Below, in pieces: positions 23,979-35,020 of a DNA stretch of 64,000 nt. Position 1 is the stretch's first letter; every line of letters begins with the position of its first letter. The notes under the pieces were generated by a model that ran no database searches, was not told the origin of the DNA, and saw only the letters and a program-made list of their open reading frames with translations. The position numbers and the translations under genes were made by a program. The stretch comes from Microbacterium sp. T2.11-28 (lineage in GTDB: Bacteria > Actinomycetota > Actinomycetes > Actinomycetales > Microbacteriaceae). The stretch lies in contig NZ_CATNHF010000001.1 in assembly GCF_950097975.1 (NCBI RefSeq), positions 372,001 through 436,000 of the forward strand, given 5' to 3'.

Positions 23979-25223
23979 TCAGCGCCGGGCGAACGGCGAC
24001 AGCACCGTCACCGCGACGACGATCGCGAGCGCCGTCAGCGCCAGGCCGCCGTAGCCGATCCAGCTCAGCACCACGCCGGCGAGCACCGCGCCCGCAGCGG
24101 CGCTGAGCGTCATGATCGTGTCGCTGAGCCCCTGGCGGCGAGGTCGGCGCGCCGTCTCGGTGCTCTCGGTGAGCAGGGCCGCGCCGGCGACCGTCGCCGC
24201 GCTCCAGCCGAGGCCGAGGAGGAGCAGCGCCACGAGCACGGCCCACTGATCCTCCGGCGACACGGCCGCGACGACGAGCGCGGCGGCGAGGAGCGCCTGA
24301 CCGAGCAGGATCACCCGGATGCGCCCGGTCCGGTCGGCGAGGAAGCCGAACACCGGAGAGAGGCCGTACATGCCGAAGACGTGGAGCGCGATGGTGACCC
24401 CGACGACGAGCGTCACCTCTCCGGGGGCGAGATGGGCGAGGTGCACCGGGGTCATGGCCATGACGGAGGCCATCACCACGTGCGAGCCCGTCACCGCGAA
24501 AACGGCGTACCGGGCGACGCGCGGGCGGTCGACGTCGATCAGGGTCCCCGCCGCCGCTCCGCCGCCCCGCGCCACCCGCTGCGCCGTGAGGAGCGGGTCG
24601 GGCCGGAGCGCGACGACGTAGAGCACGAACGCGCACAGCTGCGCCACGATCGAGAACGCGTACGCACCCGTCAGCGGAGGCATCCCGATCGCCTGCCCGA
24701 CCGCCTCTCCGGGGGTCAGGAGCAACGGGCCGACCACGCCTCCGACCGTGGTCGCCCACACGACCGTGCCGAGGTCGCGCGCCCGCCGCGTGGTCGGGGC
24801 GAGGTCGGTCGCGGCGAAGCGCGACTGCAGGTTGCCCGCGTTGCCGGCGCCGATGAGGATCACGCCGAGCAGCAGCAGCGGGAACACGCGCGCCGCGGCG
24901 GCGGCGATGACCACCGCGATTCCGACGAGCGCGAACAGGTTCCCGAGGGTGAGGGCGCGACGGCGGCCGGTGCGTGCCGCCAGACGCGCGAGCGGGATCG
25001 CGCACAGCGCGGCGCCGAGCGTCACCGAGGCGGTCGCGAGTCCCGACAGCGAGGCCTGCCCCGAGATGTCCGCGGCCAGGAGCGCACCGAGGGACACCGT
25101 GGCGCCGAAGGCGATGCCGCCGAGCACCTGTCCGGCCGCGAGCACGCGGACCGTCCGGCGCTGGATGGCGGCGACGTCGTCGGGCGAGAGCGCGACGAGC
25201 TCGTCGGTCCGCGCCTCAGGCAT
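23979..25223 (-). CDS. major facilitator superfamily transporter
   Basis: The 414-residue protein shows about 12 hydrophobic segments and the MFS loop motif R-T-G-R-R-R-A-L after the second segment. A longer hydrophilic loop divides the halves near residue 220. The ATG overlaps the stop of the upstream FAH-family gene by 8 bases, so they are co-transcribed. It lies last in the leuB-ilvE-FAH-MFS run. Drug, amino-acid or organic-acid export are all possible; coupling to a fumarylacetoacetase-fold hydrolase slightly favours an organic acid. Confidence 0.85.
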   Translation of the reverse strand: MPEARTDELVALSPDDVAAIQRRTVRVLAAGQVLGGIAFGATVSLGALLAADISGQASLSGLATASVTLGAALCAIPLARLAARTGRRRALTLGNLFALVGIAVVIAAAAARVFPLLLLGVILIGAGNAGNLQSRFAATDLAPTTRRARDLGTVVWATTVGGVVGPLLLTPGEAVGQAIGMPPLTGAYAFSIVAQLCAFVLYVVALRPDPLLTAQRVARGGGAAAGTLIDVDRPRVARYAVFAVTGSHVVMASVMAMTPVHLAHLAPGEVTLVVGVTIALHVFGMYGLSPVFGFLADRTGRIRVILLGQALLAAALVVAAVSPEDQWAVLVALLLLGLGWSAATVAGAALLTESTETARRPRRQGLSDTIMTLSAAAGAVLAGVVLSWIGYGGLALTALAIVVAVTVLSPFARR

Positions 25224-25983
25224 CGCGCGCAGTGTTGCGCAGCACGCCGATGCCCGTGATCTCGACCTCGACGGTGTCGCCGGCGACGAACGGCCCGATG
25301 CCGGCGGGTGTGCCGGTGAGGATCACGTCGCCCGGAAGGAGCGTGAAGGCCGCCGACGCGTAGGCGACGATGTCGGCGACGGAGTGGACCATGTCGCTGA
25401 TCGGGCCGTCCTGACGCACCTCGCCGTTGACGCGCGAGACGATCCTCGCCCCGCCGTCGAGGTCGAACTCGGTCTCGATGACCGGGCCGAGCGGGCAGAA
25501 CGTGTCGAAGCCCTTCGCCCGCGACCACTGCCCGTCGGAGCGCTGCAGGTCGCGCGCGGTGACGTCGTTGGCCACCGTGTAGCCGAAGACGTACTCGTCG
25601 GCCTTCTCCGCGGAAACGTCCTTCGCGACCCGGCCGATGACGACGGCGAGCTCTCCCTCGAAGTCGGTGCGCTCGGACTGGCGGGGACGCACGATGACAT
25701 CGCCCGGCCCGATCACGGACGTGTTGGGCTTGAGGAACAGCAGCGGCTCGGCCGGTGCCTCGCCCCCCATCTCCGCGGCGTGGTCGCGATAGTTCTTGCC
25801 TACGCAGACGACCTTGGAGCGAGGGATCACGGGGGCAAGCAGCACGGCGTCGGCGAGCGGCACCCGCTCTCCCGTCGTGTCGAACCCGGCGAACAGCGGA
25901 TCACCGGCGAGCACCACGAGGTCCGCGCCGTCGACGATCCCGAAGCGGATGACCTCGTCGTGACGGAAGCGCGCGACCTTCAT
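25216..25983 (-). CDS. fumarylacetoacetate hydrolase (FAH) family protein
   Basis: The 255-residue single-domain FAH protein resembles the FAHD1/acylpyruvase and 2-hydroxyhepta-2,4-diene-1,7-dioate isomerase group. It shows the family stretch [12 protein letters not shown] near residue 75 and the metal ligands in [11 protein letters not shown]. The late T-G-T-P-A-G-I-G is also typical. Its ATG overlaps the ilvE stop by ATGA. Oxaloacetate decarboxylase/acylpyruvate hydrolase activity is plausible given FAHD1, but the true substrate is unknown. Sitting between ilvE and a transporter may mean clean-up of a keto-acid side product. Confidence 0.87.
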   Translation of the reverse strand: MKVARFRHDEVIRFGIVDGADLVVLAGDPLFAGFDTTGERVPLADAVLLAPVIPRSKVVCVGKNYRDHAAEMGGEAPAEPLLFLKPNTSVIGPGDVIVRPRQSERTDFEGELAVVIGRVAKDVSAEKADEYVFGYTVANDVTARDLQRSDGQWSRAKGFDTFCPLGPVIETEFDLDGGARIVSRVNGEVRQDGPISDMVHSVADIVAYASAAFTLLPGDVILTGTPAGIGPFVAGDTVEVEITGIGVLRNTARDA

Positions 25984-27095
25984 CGGGCGGACTCGGCGTC
26001 GTCGAGGCGGAGGAGCCAGCCGTGCGTGTCCTCTGCCCGGCCGTACTGGATGTCGGTGAGGTGCTGACGCAGCTCCAGCGCGAGCGAGCCCACGGGCTGC
26101 GTGTCCTCGAAGCCCTGGGCCTTCAGCGTCCCGATCGGGGCGACGACGGCGGCGGTGCCGCACGCGAAGACCTCGACGATGTCGCCGGAGGCGACGCCGT
26201 CGCGCCACTCCTGCAGCGACACGCTCCGCTGCTCCACGGTGTGCCCGCGGTCACGCGCCAGCTGCAGGAGCGAGTCGCGGGTGATCCCCTCGAGGATCGA
26301 GTCCGACTGCGGGGTGACGATGGTGCCGTCCTTGTAGACGAACACGATGTTCATGCCGCCGAGCTCCTCGACGTTGCCGTCCTGATCGAGGAAGACCACC
26401 TGGTCGCAGCCCTGCTCGTACGCCTGGGCCTGCGGCAGGAGGCTGGCCGCGTAGTTGCCGCCGGTCTTGGCGGCTCCCGTACCGCCCTTGCCGGCGCGCG
26501 AGTAGTCCTCGCTCAGCCAGATCGACACCGGCTTGGCGCCGCCCTTGAAGTACGCGGCGACGGGGCTGGCGATGAGGTAGTAGGCGACCTTGGCGGCCGG
26601 TCGCACGCCGAGGAAGGCCTCCTTGGCGAACATGAACGGACGCAGGTAGAGGCTCTGGTCCGCGCCGGAGGGCACCCAGTCGCCGTCGACGGCGATGAGC
26701 TCGCGGATCGACTGGATGAAGTACTCGACCGGAAGCTCCGGAAGGGCCAGCCGGCGCGCGCTGCGCTGGAGTCGGGCGCCGTTCTGGTCGGGCCGGAAGG
26801 TGTGGATCGAGCCGTCGGCGTGACGATAGGCCTTGATGCCCTCGAAGATCTCCTGGCCGTAGTGGAGCACGGCGGCAGCCGGGTCGAGCGAGATCGGGCC
26901 GTACGGCTGCACGCGCGGCCGGTGCCAGCCGCCTCGCGCCGACCAGCAGATGTCGACCATGTGGTCGGTGAAGGTCGTGCCGAAGACCGGATCGCGCAGG
27001 AGCTCCTCGCGCTCGGCGGCCGACTTGGCGGCGAGGTTGCGGGTGACGGCGAACGCCAGCGGGGCGGTCGTGGTCTCGGGGTCGATGAGGGTCAT
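25980..27095 (-). CDS. ilvE: branched-chain amino acid aminotransferase
   Basis: IlvE performs the last step of leucine, isoleucine and valine synthesis and the first step of their breakdown. This 371-residue fold-type IV PLP enzyme has its catalytic Lys210 in [20 protein letters not shown] and G-I-T-R-D-S-L complete the site. It is the long actinobacterial (eukaryote-like) version with an N-terminal extension. It lies 52 bases after leuB on the same strand with a stable hairpin at the junction. Confidence 0.96.
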   Translation of the reverse strand: MTLIDPETTTAPLAFAVTRNLAAKSAAEREELLRDPVFGTTFTDHMVDICWSARGGWHRPRVQPYGPISLDPAAAVLHYGQEIFEGIKAYRHADGSIHTFRPDQNGARLQRSARRLALPELPVEYFIQSIRELIAVDGDWVPSGADQSLYLRPFMFAKEAFLGVRPAAKVAYYLIASPVAAYFKGGAKPVSIWLSEDYSRAGKGGTGAAKTGGNYAASLLPQAQAYEQGCDQVVFLDQDGNVEELGGMNIVFVYKDGTIVTPQSDSILEGITRDSLLQLARDRGHTVEQRSVSLQEWRDGVASGDIVEVFACGTAAVVAPIGTLKAQGFEDTQPVGSLALELRQHLTDIQYGRAEDTHGWLLRLDDAESAR

Positions 27096-27137
27096 GATCT
27101 GTCCTGTTCCATGCGCGGCGTCGACGGATGCGGAGCG

Positions 27138-27162
27138 CGACTCCAGGTTACGCCTGGAGTCG
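27138..27162 (-). repeat. hairpin across the leuB stop codon
   Basis: CGACTCCAGG and CCTGGAGTCG form a 10-bp stem with a 5-base loop that contains the leuB TAA stop. It lies 43 bases before the ilvE ATG. No U-run follows, so it may act on RNA stability or translation rather than as a terminator. Confidence 0.55.
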
Positions 27163-28215
27163 TGCGACGATCGCGTCGCCGATCTGCGCGGTCGTGCGGG
27201 CGGTGGCGCCCCGCGCGGCGATGTCCTCCTCGACCGCGCGGGTGACGCGCCGGGCCTGGTCGCCGAGCCCGAGGTGATCGAGCAGCAGCGCCGTGGAGAG
27301 GATGGCCGCCGTGGGGTCGGCCTTCTGCTGGCCTGCGATGTCCGGCGCCGAGCCGTGCACGGGCTCGAACATCGAGGGGAACGCGCCGTCGGGGTTGATG
27401 TTCCCCGATGCGGCGAGACCGATGCCTCCGGTGACGGCGCCGGCCAAGTCGGTGAGGATGTCGCCGAAGAGGTTGTCGGTGACGATCACGTCGAAGCGGC
27501 CCGGGTTCGTGACCAGGAAGATCGTCGCCGCGTCGACGTGCAGATAGTCTACGGCGACGTCGGGGTGCTCCGATGCCACGGCATCGACGATCCGCTTCCA
27601 CATCCCGCCCGCATGGACGAGGACGTTGGTCTTGTGCACGAGGGTGAGCCTGCCGCGGCGGCGCTGCGCCTGGGAGAAGGCGAACCGGACGACGCGCTCG
27701 ATGCCGTAGGCGGTGTTGACGCTCGTCTCGTTGGCGACCTCGTGAGGGGTGCCGGTGCGGATCGAGCCGCCGTTGCCGACGTACGGGCCCTCGGTGCCCT
27801 CTCGCACCACCACGAAGTCGATGTCGCCCGGGGCGCTCAGCGGCCCGGGGACACCCGGGTACAGCTTCGACGGCCGCAGGTTGACGTAGTGGTCCAGCGC
27901 GAAGCGGAGCTTCAGCAGGAGACCGCGCTCGATGTTCGCGTGCGCGAGACGCGGGTCGCCCGGCACCCCGCCGACCGCGCCGAGCAGGATCGCATCGTGA
28001 CCCGCGATGGCCGCCAGGTCTTCGTCGGTCAGCGTGTCGCCGGTCTCGAGGTAGCGAGCGGCGCCGAGCGAGAACCGCGTCTTCTCGAAGGCGATCCCCG
28101 CCGTGGCCGTGACGGCATCGAGCACCTTCTCCGCCTCGGCGATGACCTCGGGGCCGATCCCGTCGCCCGGGATCACGGCCAGGCGGTAGGTCCGATCGGT
28201 GGTCGCGCGCGACAT
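27148..28215 (-). CDS. leuB: 3-isopropylmalate dehydrogenase
   Basis: LeuB oxidises 3-isopropylmalate with NAD+ to the leucine keto-acid precursor, the substrate of IlvE encoded next. The 355-residue protein shows P-G-D-G-I-G-P-E-V near residue 16. N-L-R-P-S-K-L-Y-P and the R-E-G-T-E-G-P-Y region follow. The catalytic H-K-T-N-V-L lysine and [13 protein letters not shown] metal site are present. A DHA2 exporter gene ends 37 bases upstream, so leuB may have its own promoter in that gene's 3' end. Confidence 0.96.
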   Translation of the reverse strand: MSRATTDRTYRLAVIPGDGIGPEVIAEAEKVLDAVTATAGIAFEKTRFSLGAARYLETGDTLTDEDLAAIAGHDAILLGAVGGVPGDPRLAHANIERGLLLKLRFALDHYVNLRPSKLYPGVPGPLSAPGDIDFVVVREGTEGPYVGNGGSIRTGTPHEVANETSVNTAYGIERVVRFAFSQAQRRRGRLTLVHKTNVLVHAGGMWKRIVDAVASEHPDVAVDYLHVDAATIFLVTNPGRFDVIVTDNLFGDILTDLAGAVTGGIGLAASGNINPDGAFPSMFEPVHGSAPDIAGQQKADPTAAILSTALLLDHLGLGDQARRVTRAVEEDIAARGATARTTAQIGDAIVARLQA

Positions 28216-28252
28216 TGCTCTCCTCGTGCTGGGCGATCCCGCCGGGAGGCGC

Positions 28253-29800
28253 TCAGTGCAGGGCCGGCGCGGTGCGGGTGCCTCCCAGCGTAGTGGCCGC
28301 GATCACCGCCGCCACGCCGACGAGCACGGCCCCGATCACGGCGGTGATGCCGACGCCCGCGTCGAAGGCGTGCGCCGCGGCGAGACGCAGCGCCTCGCCG
28401 GTGGCCGGATCGAGCGTCGCCGAGGCGGCCACGGCGCCCGCGAGGGTCTCGCGGGCCGCGTCGGCCGCCGCCGCGTCCACGCCGGCGGGGATCACGATGC
28501 CCGCACGGTAGGCGGCCGTCAGGATCCCGCCGAGGACAGCGGTGCCGAGCACGGCGCCGAGCTCATAGGCCGTCTCGGACACCGCGCTGGCGGCGCCCGC
28601 CTTGGCGGGCGGTGCGCTCGCGAGGATGAGGTCGTTGGAGACGGTCTCCGCCGCACCGATGCCGACGCCGAGGAGGGTGAAGGCGCCGACGAGCATCCCC
28701 AGCGCGCCGTCGCCCACGGCGATCGGCACCAGCAGGTAGGCGGTGACGGAGAATCCCAGCGCCACCGGCACCACGATCCGCGGCGCGGCACGGCGGGCGA
28801 CCGGCACGACGAGCAGCCCGGCCACGATCATCGCCAGCATCCCGGGCACGAGCGCGAAGCCCGCCTGCATCGGCGTGAGTCCCACGATCAGCTGCAGGTG
28901 CTGGGCGACGAAGTAGAGGAAGCCCACGAGTGCGATCACGCTGAGGAGGTTCACCAGCAGCGCACCGCTGAAGGCCCCCCGCGCGAAGAGGCGCATGTCG
29001 AGCATCGGCGCCGGTGCGGCGAGCTGACGCCGGACGAACAGCACGCCGAACGCCGCTCCGAGCGCGGTGAGCCCCACCGGCAGCCAGCCCGGCCCGTGCA
29101 CCGCGAGCTCCTTGATCGCGTAGACGACCGGGACCATCGTCAGCATCGAGTAGGCGATGCTCAGCGGATCGATGCGGCCCGGGTCGGGGTCGCGGCTCTC
29201 GGGGACGAGGATCGGCGCGAGGATCAGCAGCGGCACGAGCACGGGCACCGACATCAGGAAGACCGAGCCCCAGGCGAAGTGCTCGAGCAGGATCCCGCCG
29301 ACGATCGGCCCGAGGGCGGCGCCGGCGGAGAACATCGACGCCCAGACGGCGATCGCGAGGCGCCGCTGGTCGCGGTGGGTGAAGATGCTGCGCAGCAGCG
29401 AGAGCGTCGACGGCATGAGCATCGCGCCGAACACGCCCATCCCCGCCCGGGCGGCGATCAGCAGCGCGGCCGACGGCGCGAACGCGGCGAGGACCGAGAC
29501 CGCCGCGAAGCCGACCGCCCCGATGAGAAGCATCCGTCGCCGGCCGAACCGGTCGCCGAGCGTGCCCATGGTGACCAGCAGCCCGGCGAGCACGAGGGGG
29601 TACGCGTCGATGATCCACAGCTGCTGGGTGCTCGTGGGGGCCAGGTCGAGGGCGATGTCGGGCAGGGCGAAGCTCAGCACGGTGTTGTCGACCGAGACGA
29701 GCAGCACGGGGAGCATGAGGACGACCAGGGCCGCCCAGCCGCGCCAGCCGACCCGTCGTCCCGCCGCGTCGGCCAGGGTGATCTCTTCTGTCAGCGTCAT
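28253..29800 (-). CDS. DHA2-type MFS drug/proton antiporter
   Basis: The 515-residue protein fits the 14-helix DHA2 group (QacA/SmvA-like). The antiporter motif is seen in [14 protein letters not shown] near residue 37. G-D-R-F-G-R-R-R appears after helix 2, and R-A-G-M-G-V-F-G-A in helix 4. It diverges from a TetR gene, and a palindromic operator starts 4 bases before its ATG. The usual meaning is a multidrug or antiseptic exporter repressed until a ligand releases TetR. Its substrates are unknown. Confidence 0.9.
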   Translation of the reverse strand: MTLTEEITLADAAGRRVGWRGWAALVVLMLPVLLVSVDNTVLSFALPDIALDLAPTSTQQLWIIDAYPLVLAGLLVTMGTLGDRFGRRRMLLIGAVGFAAVSVLAAFAPSAALLIAARAGMGVFGAMLMPSTLSLLRSIFTHRDQRRLAIAVWASMFSAGAALGPIVGGILLEHFAWGSVFLMSVPVLVPLLILAPILVPESRDPDPGRIDPLSIAYSMLTMVPVVYAIKELAVHGPGWLPVGLTALGAAFGVLFVRRQLAAPAPMLDMRLFARGAFSGALLVNLLSVIALVGFLYFVAQHLQLIVGLTPMQAGFALVPGMLAMIVAGLLVVPVARRAAPRIVVPVALGFSVTAYLLVPIAVGDGALGMLVGAFTLLGVGIGAAETVSNDLILASAPPAKAGAASAVSETAYELGAVLGTAVLGGILTAAYRAGIVIPAGVDAAAADAARETLAGAVAASATLDPATGEALRLAAAHAFDAGVGITAVIGAVLVGVAAVIAATTLGGTRTAPALH

Positions 29801-29803
29801 TTT

Positions 29804-29825
29804 CTATACCGTCCAGCCGGTATAG
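29804..29825. promoter_or_regulatory. TetR operator
   Basis: CTATACCG-TCCAGC-CGGTATAG is a perfect 8-bp inverted repeat with a 6-base centre. It starts 4 bases before the exporter ATG and 40 bases before the tetR ATG, and would block both promoters. Confidence 0.75.
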
Positions 29826-29864
29826 TATCAGGTCACGTCCTGTCGCGTCGATACGATCGGAACC

Positions 29865-30410
29865 ATGAGCCGCCCGCCCCGCGCCCGAGAGAGCGTCCTC
29901 GACGCCTTCGAGGCGCTCCTCATCGCCGAGGGCGAGCGCGCGGCCACGATGGATGCCACCGCGCGCGCCGCCGGAGTTTCCAAGGGCGGTCTCCTCTATC
30001 ACTACGCCTCGAAGGAGGCACTGGAGTCCGCGCTGCTGGAGCGCATGGAGGCGCTCGTCCGCGACGACGTCGAGGAGATGCGGGCCGATCCCGCGGGCCT
30101 CGTCGCGGCGTTCGTGCGGACGTCGGTGATGAACGACTCCCCCGTCGACCGCGCGCTCATCGCCGGGTCGAAGCTGGCGCAGGGCGGCAGCGTCGACGCC
30201 GCCCACGCGCTCCGGCGCGTCCGCCAGCAGTGGGAGGACGCGCTGCGGCCGCACACCCGCGACGAGACCGCGCTCCAGCTTGTGCTGCTCGTCAGCGACG
30301 GCCTCTACTTCAACAACAGCCTCGACCAGGGCGCGGTCCCCGGCCCGGTTCCCCAGGGCGCCGACATGGACGCCCTCATCGCACTCGTCGAACGCGCGAC
30401 ACGCGCCTGA
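29865..30410 (+). CDS. TetR-family repressor of the DHA2 exporter
   Basis: The 181-residue protein has the TetR helix-turn-helix at about residues 10-55 (A-T-M-D-A-T-A-R-A-A-G-V-S-K-G-G-L-L-Y-H-Y-A-S-K-E). The recognition helix S-K-G-G-L-L-Y-H-Y is of the TetR_N group. The C-terminal half is helical and binds an unknown ligand. It is transcribed away from the exporter, with the shared operator in between. Confidence 0.92.
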   Translation: MSRPPRARESVLDAFEALLIAEGERAATMDATARAAGVSKGGLLYHYASKEALESALLERMEALVRDDVEEMRADPAGLVAAFVRTSVMNDSPVDRALIAGSKLAQGGSVDAAHALRRVRQQWEDALRPHTRDETALQLVLLVSDGLYFNNSLDQGAVPGPVPQGADMDALIALVERATRA

Positions 30411-30449
30411 AGGGCGCGCCGGCGGGGCTCCGGCGGTGACGAGCGCGGG

Positions 30450-32054
30450 TCAGGACTCGGTGATCTCGATCTGCCGGAAGAGGTCGGCGTGGATCGCCGA
30501 GCGCACCTCGTCGAGGAGCTCGTCGGCCACGGGCGAGTCGACCGTGAGCACCGAGAGCGCCTGGCCGCCCGCCTGCGTGCGCGCGATCTGCATCCCCGCG
30601 ATGTTGATGCCCGCCTCGCCGAACTTCTGGCCGTACACGGCCACGATGCCCGGGCGATCGGTGTAGAGCATCACGATGTGATGCTTCTCGATCGGCAGCT
30701 CGAGCGCGTAGCCGTTGATGCCGACGAGCTTCTCGGTCTGCTTCGTGCCCGTCAGCGTGCCCGAAACCGACAGCTGCGACCCGTCGGAGAGCGCACCGCG
30801 CAGCGTGATGACGTTGCGGTACTCCTCGGACTGGTCGTCGACGAGCAGGCGCGCCTCGATGCCGCGCTGCTCGGCGAGCAGCGGCGCGTTGACGTACGAG
30901 ACCGTCTCGCTGACGACGTTCGTGAAGACGCCCTTGAGCGCGGCGAGCTTGAGCACCTTCACGTCGTACTGGCTGAGTTCGCCGTGCACCTCGACGTCGA
31001 GGCTGGTGAGGGGCGAGTGCGCGAGCGCGGAGAAGATCTGGCCGAGCTTCTCGACGAGCGGGATGCCCGGGCGCACGTAGGGGTCGATGATGCCGCCGGC
31101 GACGTTCACCGCGTCGGGCACGAGCTCTCCGCCCAGGGCGAGTCGCACCGACTTGGCGACCGAGACGCCGGCCTTCTCCTGCGCCTCATCGGTCGAGGCG
31201 CCCAGGTGCGGGGTGACGAGCACGTTCGGGAGTTCCAGCAGCGGGAAGGCCGGCCCGTCTTGCGCCGGCGGCTCCGAGCTGAAGACGTCGAGGCCGGCGC
31301 CGGCGATCTCACCGGTCGTCAGGGCGGCGTGCAGCGCGACCTCGTCGATGAGGCCGCCGCGGGCGACGTTGACCACGTACGCCGACGGCTTCATGCGACG
31401 GAACTGGTCGGTGGAGATCATCCCGGTGGTCTCGGGTGTCTTGGGCATGTGGATCGTGACGAAGTCGCTCTGCTCGAGGAGCTCGTCGAGGGTGAGCAGC
31501 TGCACGCCGAGCTGCTGGGCGCGTGCGCTTGTGACATAGGGGTCGTACGCGACGACGTTCATGCCGAAGGCCTGGAGGCGGGCGGCGATCAGCGCGCCGA
31601 TCCGGCCGAGGCCGATGATGCCGAGCGTCTTCTCGAACAGCTCGACGCCGGTGTAGGCGCTGCGCTTCCACTGTCCGGCCGACAGCGACGCGTGCGCCGC
31701 GGGGATGCGGCGGGCAAGGCCGAGGATGTGCGCGACGGTGAGCTCGGCCGCCGAGATGATGTTCGACGTCGGGGCGTTCACCACCATGACACCGGCGGTG
31801 GTCGCGGCCTTGATGTCGACGTTGTCGAGGCCGACGCCCGCGCGGGCGATGACCTTCAGCACCGGAGCGGCCGCGATGGCTTCGGCGTCCATCTTCGTCG
31901 CCGAGCGGATGAGCACCGCGTGCGCGTCGGCCAGCGCCGGAAGGAGCGCTGCGCGGTCTGCACCGTCGACGTGGCGGATCTCGAAGTCCGGGCCGAGGGC
32001 GTCGATCGTGGCGGGTGAGAGTTCTTCGGCGATGAGCACGACGGGCTTGGACAC
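30450..32054 (-). CDS. serA: D-3-phosphoglycerate dehydrogenase
   Basis: SerA oxidises 3-phosphoglycerate, the first step of serine synthesis. The 534-residue protein is the long (type 1) form. It has a substrate/NAD domain with G-L-G-R-I-G near residue 150 and the catalytic R...E...H set (N-V-A-R-G-G, H-L-G-A-S-T). An intervening ASB domain and a C-terminal ACT domain follow. GTG at 32054 is chosen over TTG at 32063 because AAGG lies 9 bases before it and it matches the S-K/L-P-V-V-L-I-A start of relatives. The ACT domain implies feedback inhibition by serine. It appears monocistronic. Confidence 0.95.
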   Translation of the reverse strand: MSKPVVLIAEELSPATIDALGPDFEIRHVDGADRAALLPALADAHAVLIRSATKMDAEAIAAAPVLKVIARAGVGLDNVDIKAATTAGVMVVNAPTSNIISAAELTVAHILGLARRIPAAHASLSAGQWKRSAYTGVELFEKTLGIIGLGRIGALIAARLQAFGMNVVAYDPYVTSARAQQLGVQLLTLDELLEQSDFVTIHMPKTPETTGMISTDQFRRMKPSAYVVNVARGGLIDEVALHAALTTGEIAGAGLDVFSSEPPAQDGPAFPLLELPNVLVTPHLGASTDEAQEKAGVSVAKSVRLALGGELVPDAVNVAGGIIDPYVRPGIPLVEKLGQIFSALAHSPLTSLDVEVHGELSQYDVKVLKLAALKGVFTNVVSETVSYVNAPLLAEQRGIEARLLVDDQSEEYRNVITLRGALSDGSQLSVSGTLTGTKQTEKLVGINGYALELPIEKHHIVMLYTDRPGIVAVYGQKFGEAGINIAGMQIARTQAGGQALSVLTVDSPVADELLDEVRSAIHADLFRQIEITES

Positions 32055-32177
32055 GCTGGGCAACCTTCAGGGGCGTCGCGGGAGCGAGGAGCGGTGATGG
32101 AATGCCTCGCCGCACACCGTCGGGGCGTGGCCTGACCAGCCTAGCGCTCGCGGCGGGGGGCCACCGACCGCATGACG

Positions 32178-32525
32178 TCAGCTTCCGAGGAGCGTTCCCC
32201 CGCTGGACAGCGCATAGGCCACCACGTTGAGCCAGAAGACGGCCACGAGCGCGATCCCGGCGAGCAGCAGCAGGGCGAACTCCCCCACTCGGCGCCGCAT
32301 CCCCAGCGCCAGCGCACCGGCGAAGACGAGGATCGGGAACACGGCGGCGAACAACAGGAGCCCCCACCCCAGCCCGTTGAGGCCGAGCGGTCCCGACGCC
32401 TGCTGGACCAGGAAGGAGACCGCGTTCCACACCGCGTAGGCGTAGAACAGGCCGAAGGCCCCCGCGACGGTGGCGACGAGCCACGTCGGCATCGCTCGGG
32501 AGGCAGAAGCGGAGGAGGCGCTCAT
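32178..32525 (-). CDS. small multi-spanning membrane protein, unknown function
   Basis: This 115-residue protein has three hydrophobic segments (about 13-35, 48-68, 80-100) and a Ser/Ala-rich N-terminus. I do not recognise the family. Its ATG overlaps the stop of the preceding membrane-protein gene by ATGA. That gene in turn overlaps cutC, so all three form one transcription unit. Confidence 0.72.
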   Translation of the reverse strand: MSASSASASRAMPTWLVATVAGAFGLFYAYAVWNAVSFLVQQASGPLGLNGLGWGLLLFAAVFPILVFAGALALGMRRRVGEFALLLLAGIALVAVFWLNVVAYALSSGGTLLGS

Positions 32526-33028
32526 TGTCCGACCACTCCGATCATGATGAACGGCCAGGGCACGAGGAGCACCGCGCCGGCGGCGAGCCACGCGAACCGG
32601 TGCCACGTCGGACGACCCCGCGTGAGCAGGAGGGTCGTCGAGAACCAGAGGAACGGAGCGAGCACGGCGAGCCAGAAGGCGGGCACGTAGGCGACGGGGC
32701 TCACCAGCAGGGCCGGGGCGATGACCTGGAGGCGCAGGCCGCCGATGATCCAGCCGATCGTGTAGAGCAGGTACACCCCGCCCAGGATGCCGAGGGCGAC
32801 CAGCGCGACGTTCCCGATCTGCGCCGCGTCGACCTGGGCGTCGTCGGCGGCGGCCTCTTCGGGTCGGACGACCTCGCCGCTCCCCCGGCCCACGGCGGTG
32901 TAGCCGTCGGGGAGCACCGGGGCGGCGGGGTCGGGTGCGACGCGCTCCGGCGCGCGCCGGGCGGTTCCCACGTCGAGCGTCGGGTCCTCGTCGCCCTCCC
33001 AGGAGAGGGCATCGTCGTCGCGGCTCAC
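32522..33028 (-). CDS. membrane protein with acidic cytoplasmic N-terminus, unknown function
   Basis: The 168-residue protein begins with about 70 Asp/Glu/Pro-rich residues, followed by three hydrophobic segments (about 72-92, 100-122, 138-160). The GTG start at 33028 overlaps the cutC stop codon (GTGA). No family is recognised. The tight coupling to the next small membrane protein suggests the two products form a complex, which is inference. Confidence 0.75.
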   Translation of the reverse strand: MSRDDDALSWEGDEDPTLDVGTARRAPERVAPDPAAPVLPDGYTAVGRGSGEVVRPEEAAADDAQVDAAQIGNVALVALGILGGVYLLYTIGWIIGGLRLQVIAPALLVSPVAYVPAFWLAVLAPFLWFSTTLLLTRGRPTWHRFAWLAAGAVLLVPWPFIMIGVVGQ

Positions 33029-33783
33029 GCCTTCAGCGTACCGGGCGTGTCCGCGGCCGCGACGGCTGCCGCAGCGGCACGCACCGCGGCGCCGACCACC
33101 GCGAGATCGGTGATGTCGTGACCGTCGGCTCCGCCTCCGGGCCCGGACGGCGCACCTGCCCCGCCCACCGCGCGCGCCGACAGGTGCACCGCGTCGACGC
33201 CGCACGCGACGAGAGCGCCGATGTCGGCGGGGCGCACGCCGCCACCGGCCATGATCTCGATCCCGTCCGACGCGGCGACCAGTGAGGCGAGCGCCGCCAC
33301 GCCGTCGACCGAGCGCGCGGCACCGCCGGAGGTGAGCACGCGGTCCACGCCGGCCCCGCGGAGGTCGCTCAGCACGGCCAGCGGATCATCTGCCGCATCG
33401 ATCGCCCGATGGAAGACGAGCGCGGCCTCGCCGGCCGCCTCGCGCCAGCGTGCCAGCGCGGACACATCGGCGCGCCCTCCCGGCGTGAGCGCCCCGACGA
33501 CCACGCCGCCCGCCCCGCGGGAGACGCACGCGCGGATGTCGGCGGCGACCAGCCCGATCTCCTCGTCCGAGTACACGAAGCCGCCGCCGCGCGGTCGCAC
33601 GAGGACGTTCACCGCCGCGGGGTCCACCGCCTCCAGCACCGCCTCGAGGAGTCCGAGCGACGGGGTGAGACCCCCGACGGCCAGCGCCTGGCAGAGCTCG
33701 AGCCGGGTGGCACCGGACGCCAGGGCGCCGCGCGCCCCGGCCACGTCCTGAACGGCGATCTCGACGGCGACGGAGCGGCTCAT
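33025..33783 (-). CDS. cutC: CutC family protein
   Basis: The 252-residue TIM-barrel protein carries CutC hallmarks: a Glu near the start (V-E-I-A-V-Q-D), R-L-E-L-C-Q-A-L-A-V-G-G-L-T-P-S, and V-R-P-R-G-G-G-F-V-Y-S. I-E-I-M-A-G-G-G-V also fits. The family was linked to copper homeostasis in E. coli, but that role has been questioned and the biochemical activity is unsettled. It is the first gene of a three-gene overlapping run with two membrane proteins. Confidence 0.9.
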   Translation of the reverse strand: MSRSVAVEIAVQDVAGARGALASGATRLELCQALAVGGLTPSLGLLEAVLEAVDPAAVNVLVRPRGGGFVYSDEEIGLVAADIRACVSRGAGGVVVGALTPGGRADVSALARWREAAGEAALVFHRAIDAADDPLAVLSDLRGAGVDRVLTSGGAARSVDGVAALASLVAASDGIEIMAGGGVRPADIGALVACGVDAVHLSARAVGGAGAPSGPGGGADGHDITDLAVVGAAVRAAAAAVAAADTPGTLKA

Positions 33784-33804
33784 GCTCCCACGATAGTGAA
33801 GGCG

Positions 33805-33837
33805 AAGAGCCCGACCCCTCGTAGGGGCCGGGCTCTC
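33805..33837. terminator. hairpin terminator after ilvC
   Basis: Arms around GAGCCCGACCCCT (33807-33819) and AGGGGCCGGGCTC (33823-33835) form a stem with one A-C mismatch and a 3-base loop. It lies 74 bases past the ilvC stop and just before cutC on the same strand, separating the two units. Confidence 0.75.
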
Positions 33838-33910
33838 CTGGCTTGCGTGAAGCCGGCTCAGCGGGTGCGCCGAGTGCCTGATGCGCGCCGTCGTCGCGAC
33901 GCGCCGTCCG

Positions 33911-35020
<1,110 letters not shown>

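Noticed and set aside
28199-30439. 746-codon plus-strand frame opposite the DHA2 exporter, running into tetR
   Set aside because: It is antisense to a normal MFS gene and out of frame with tetR.
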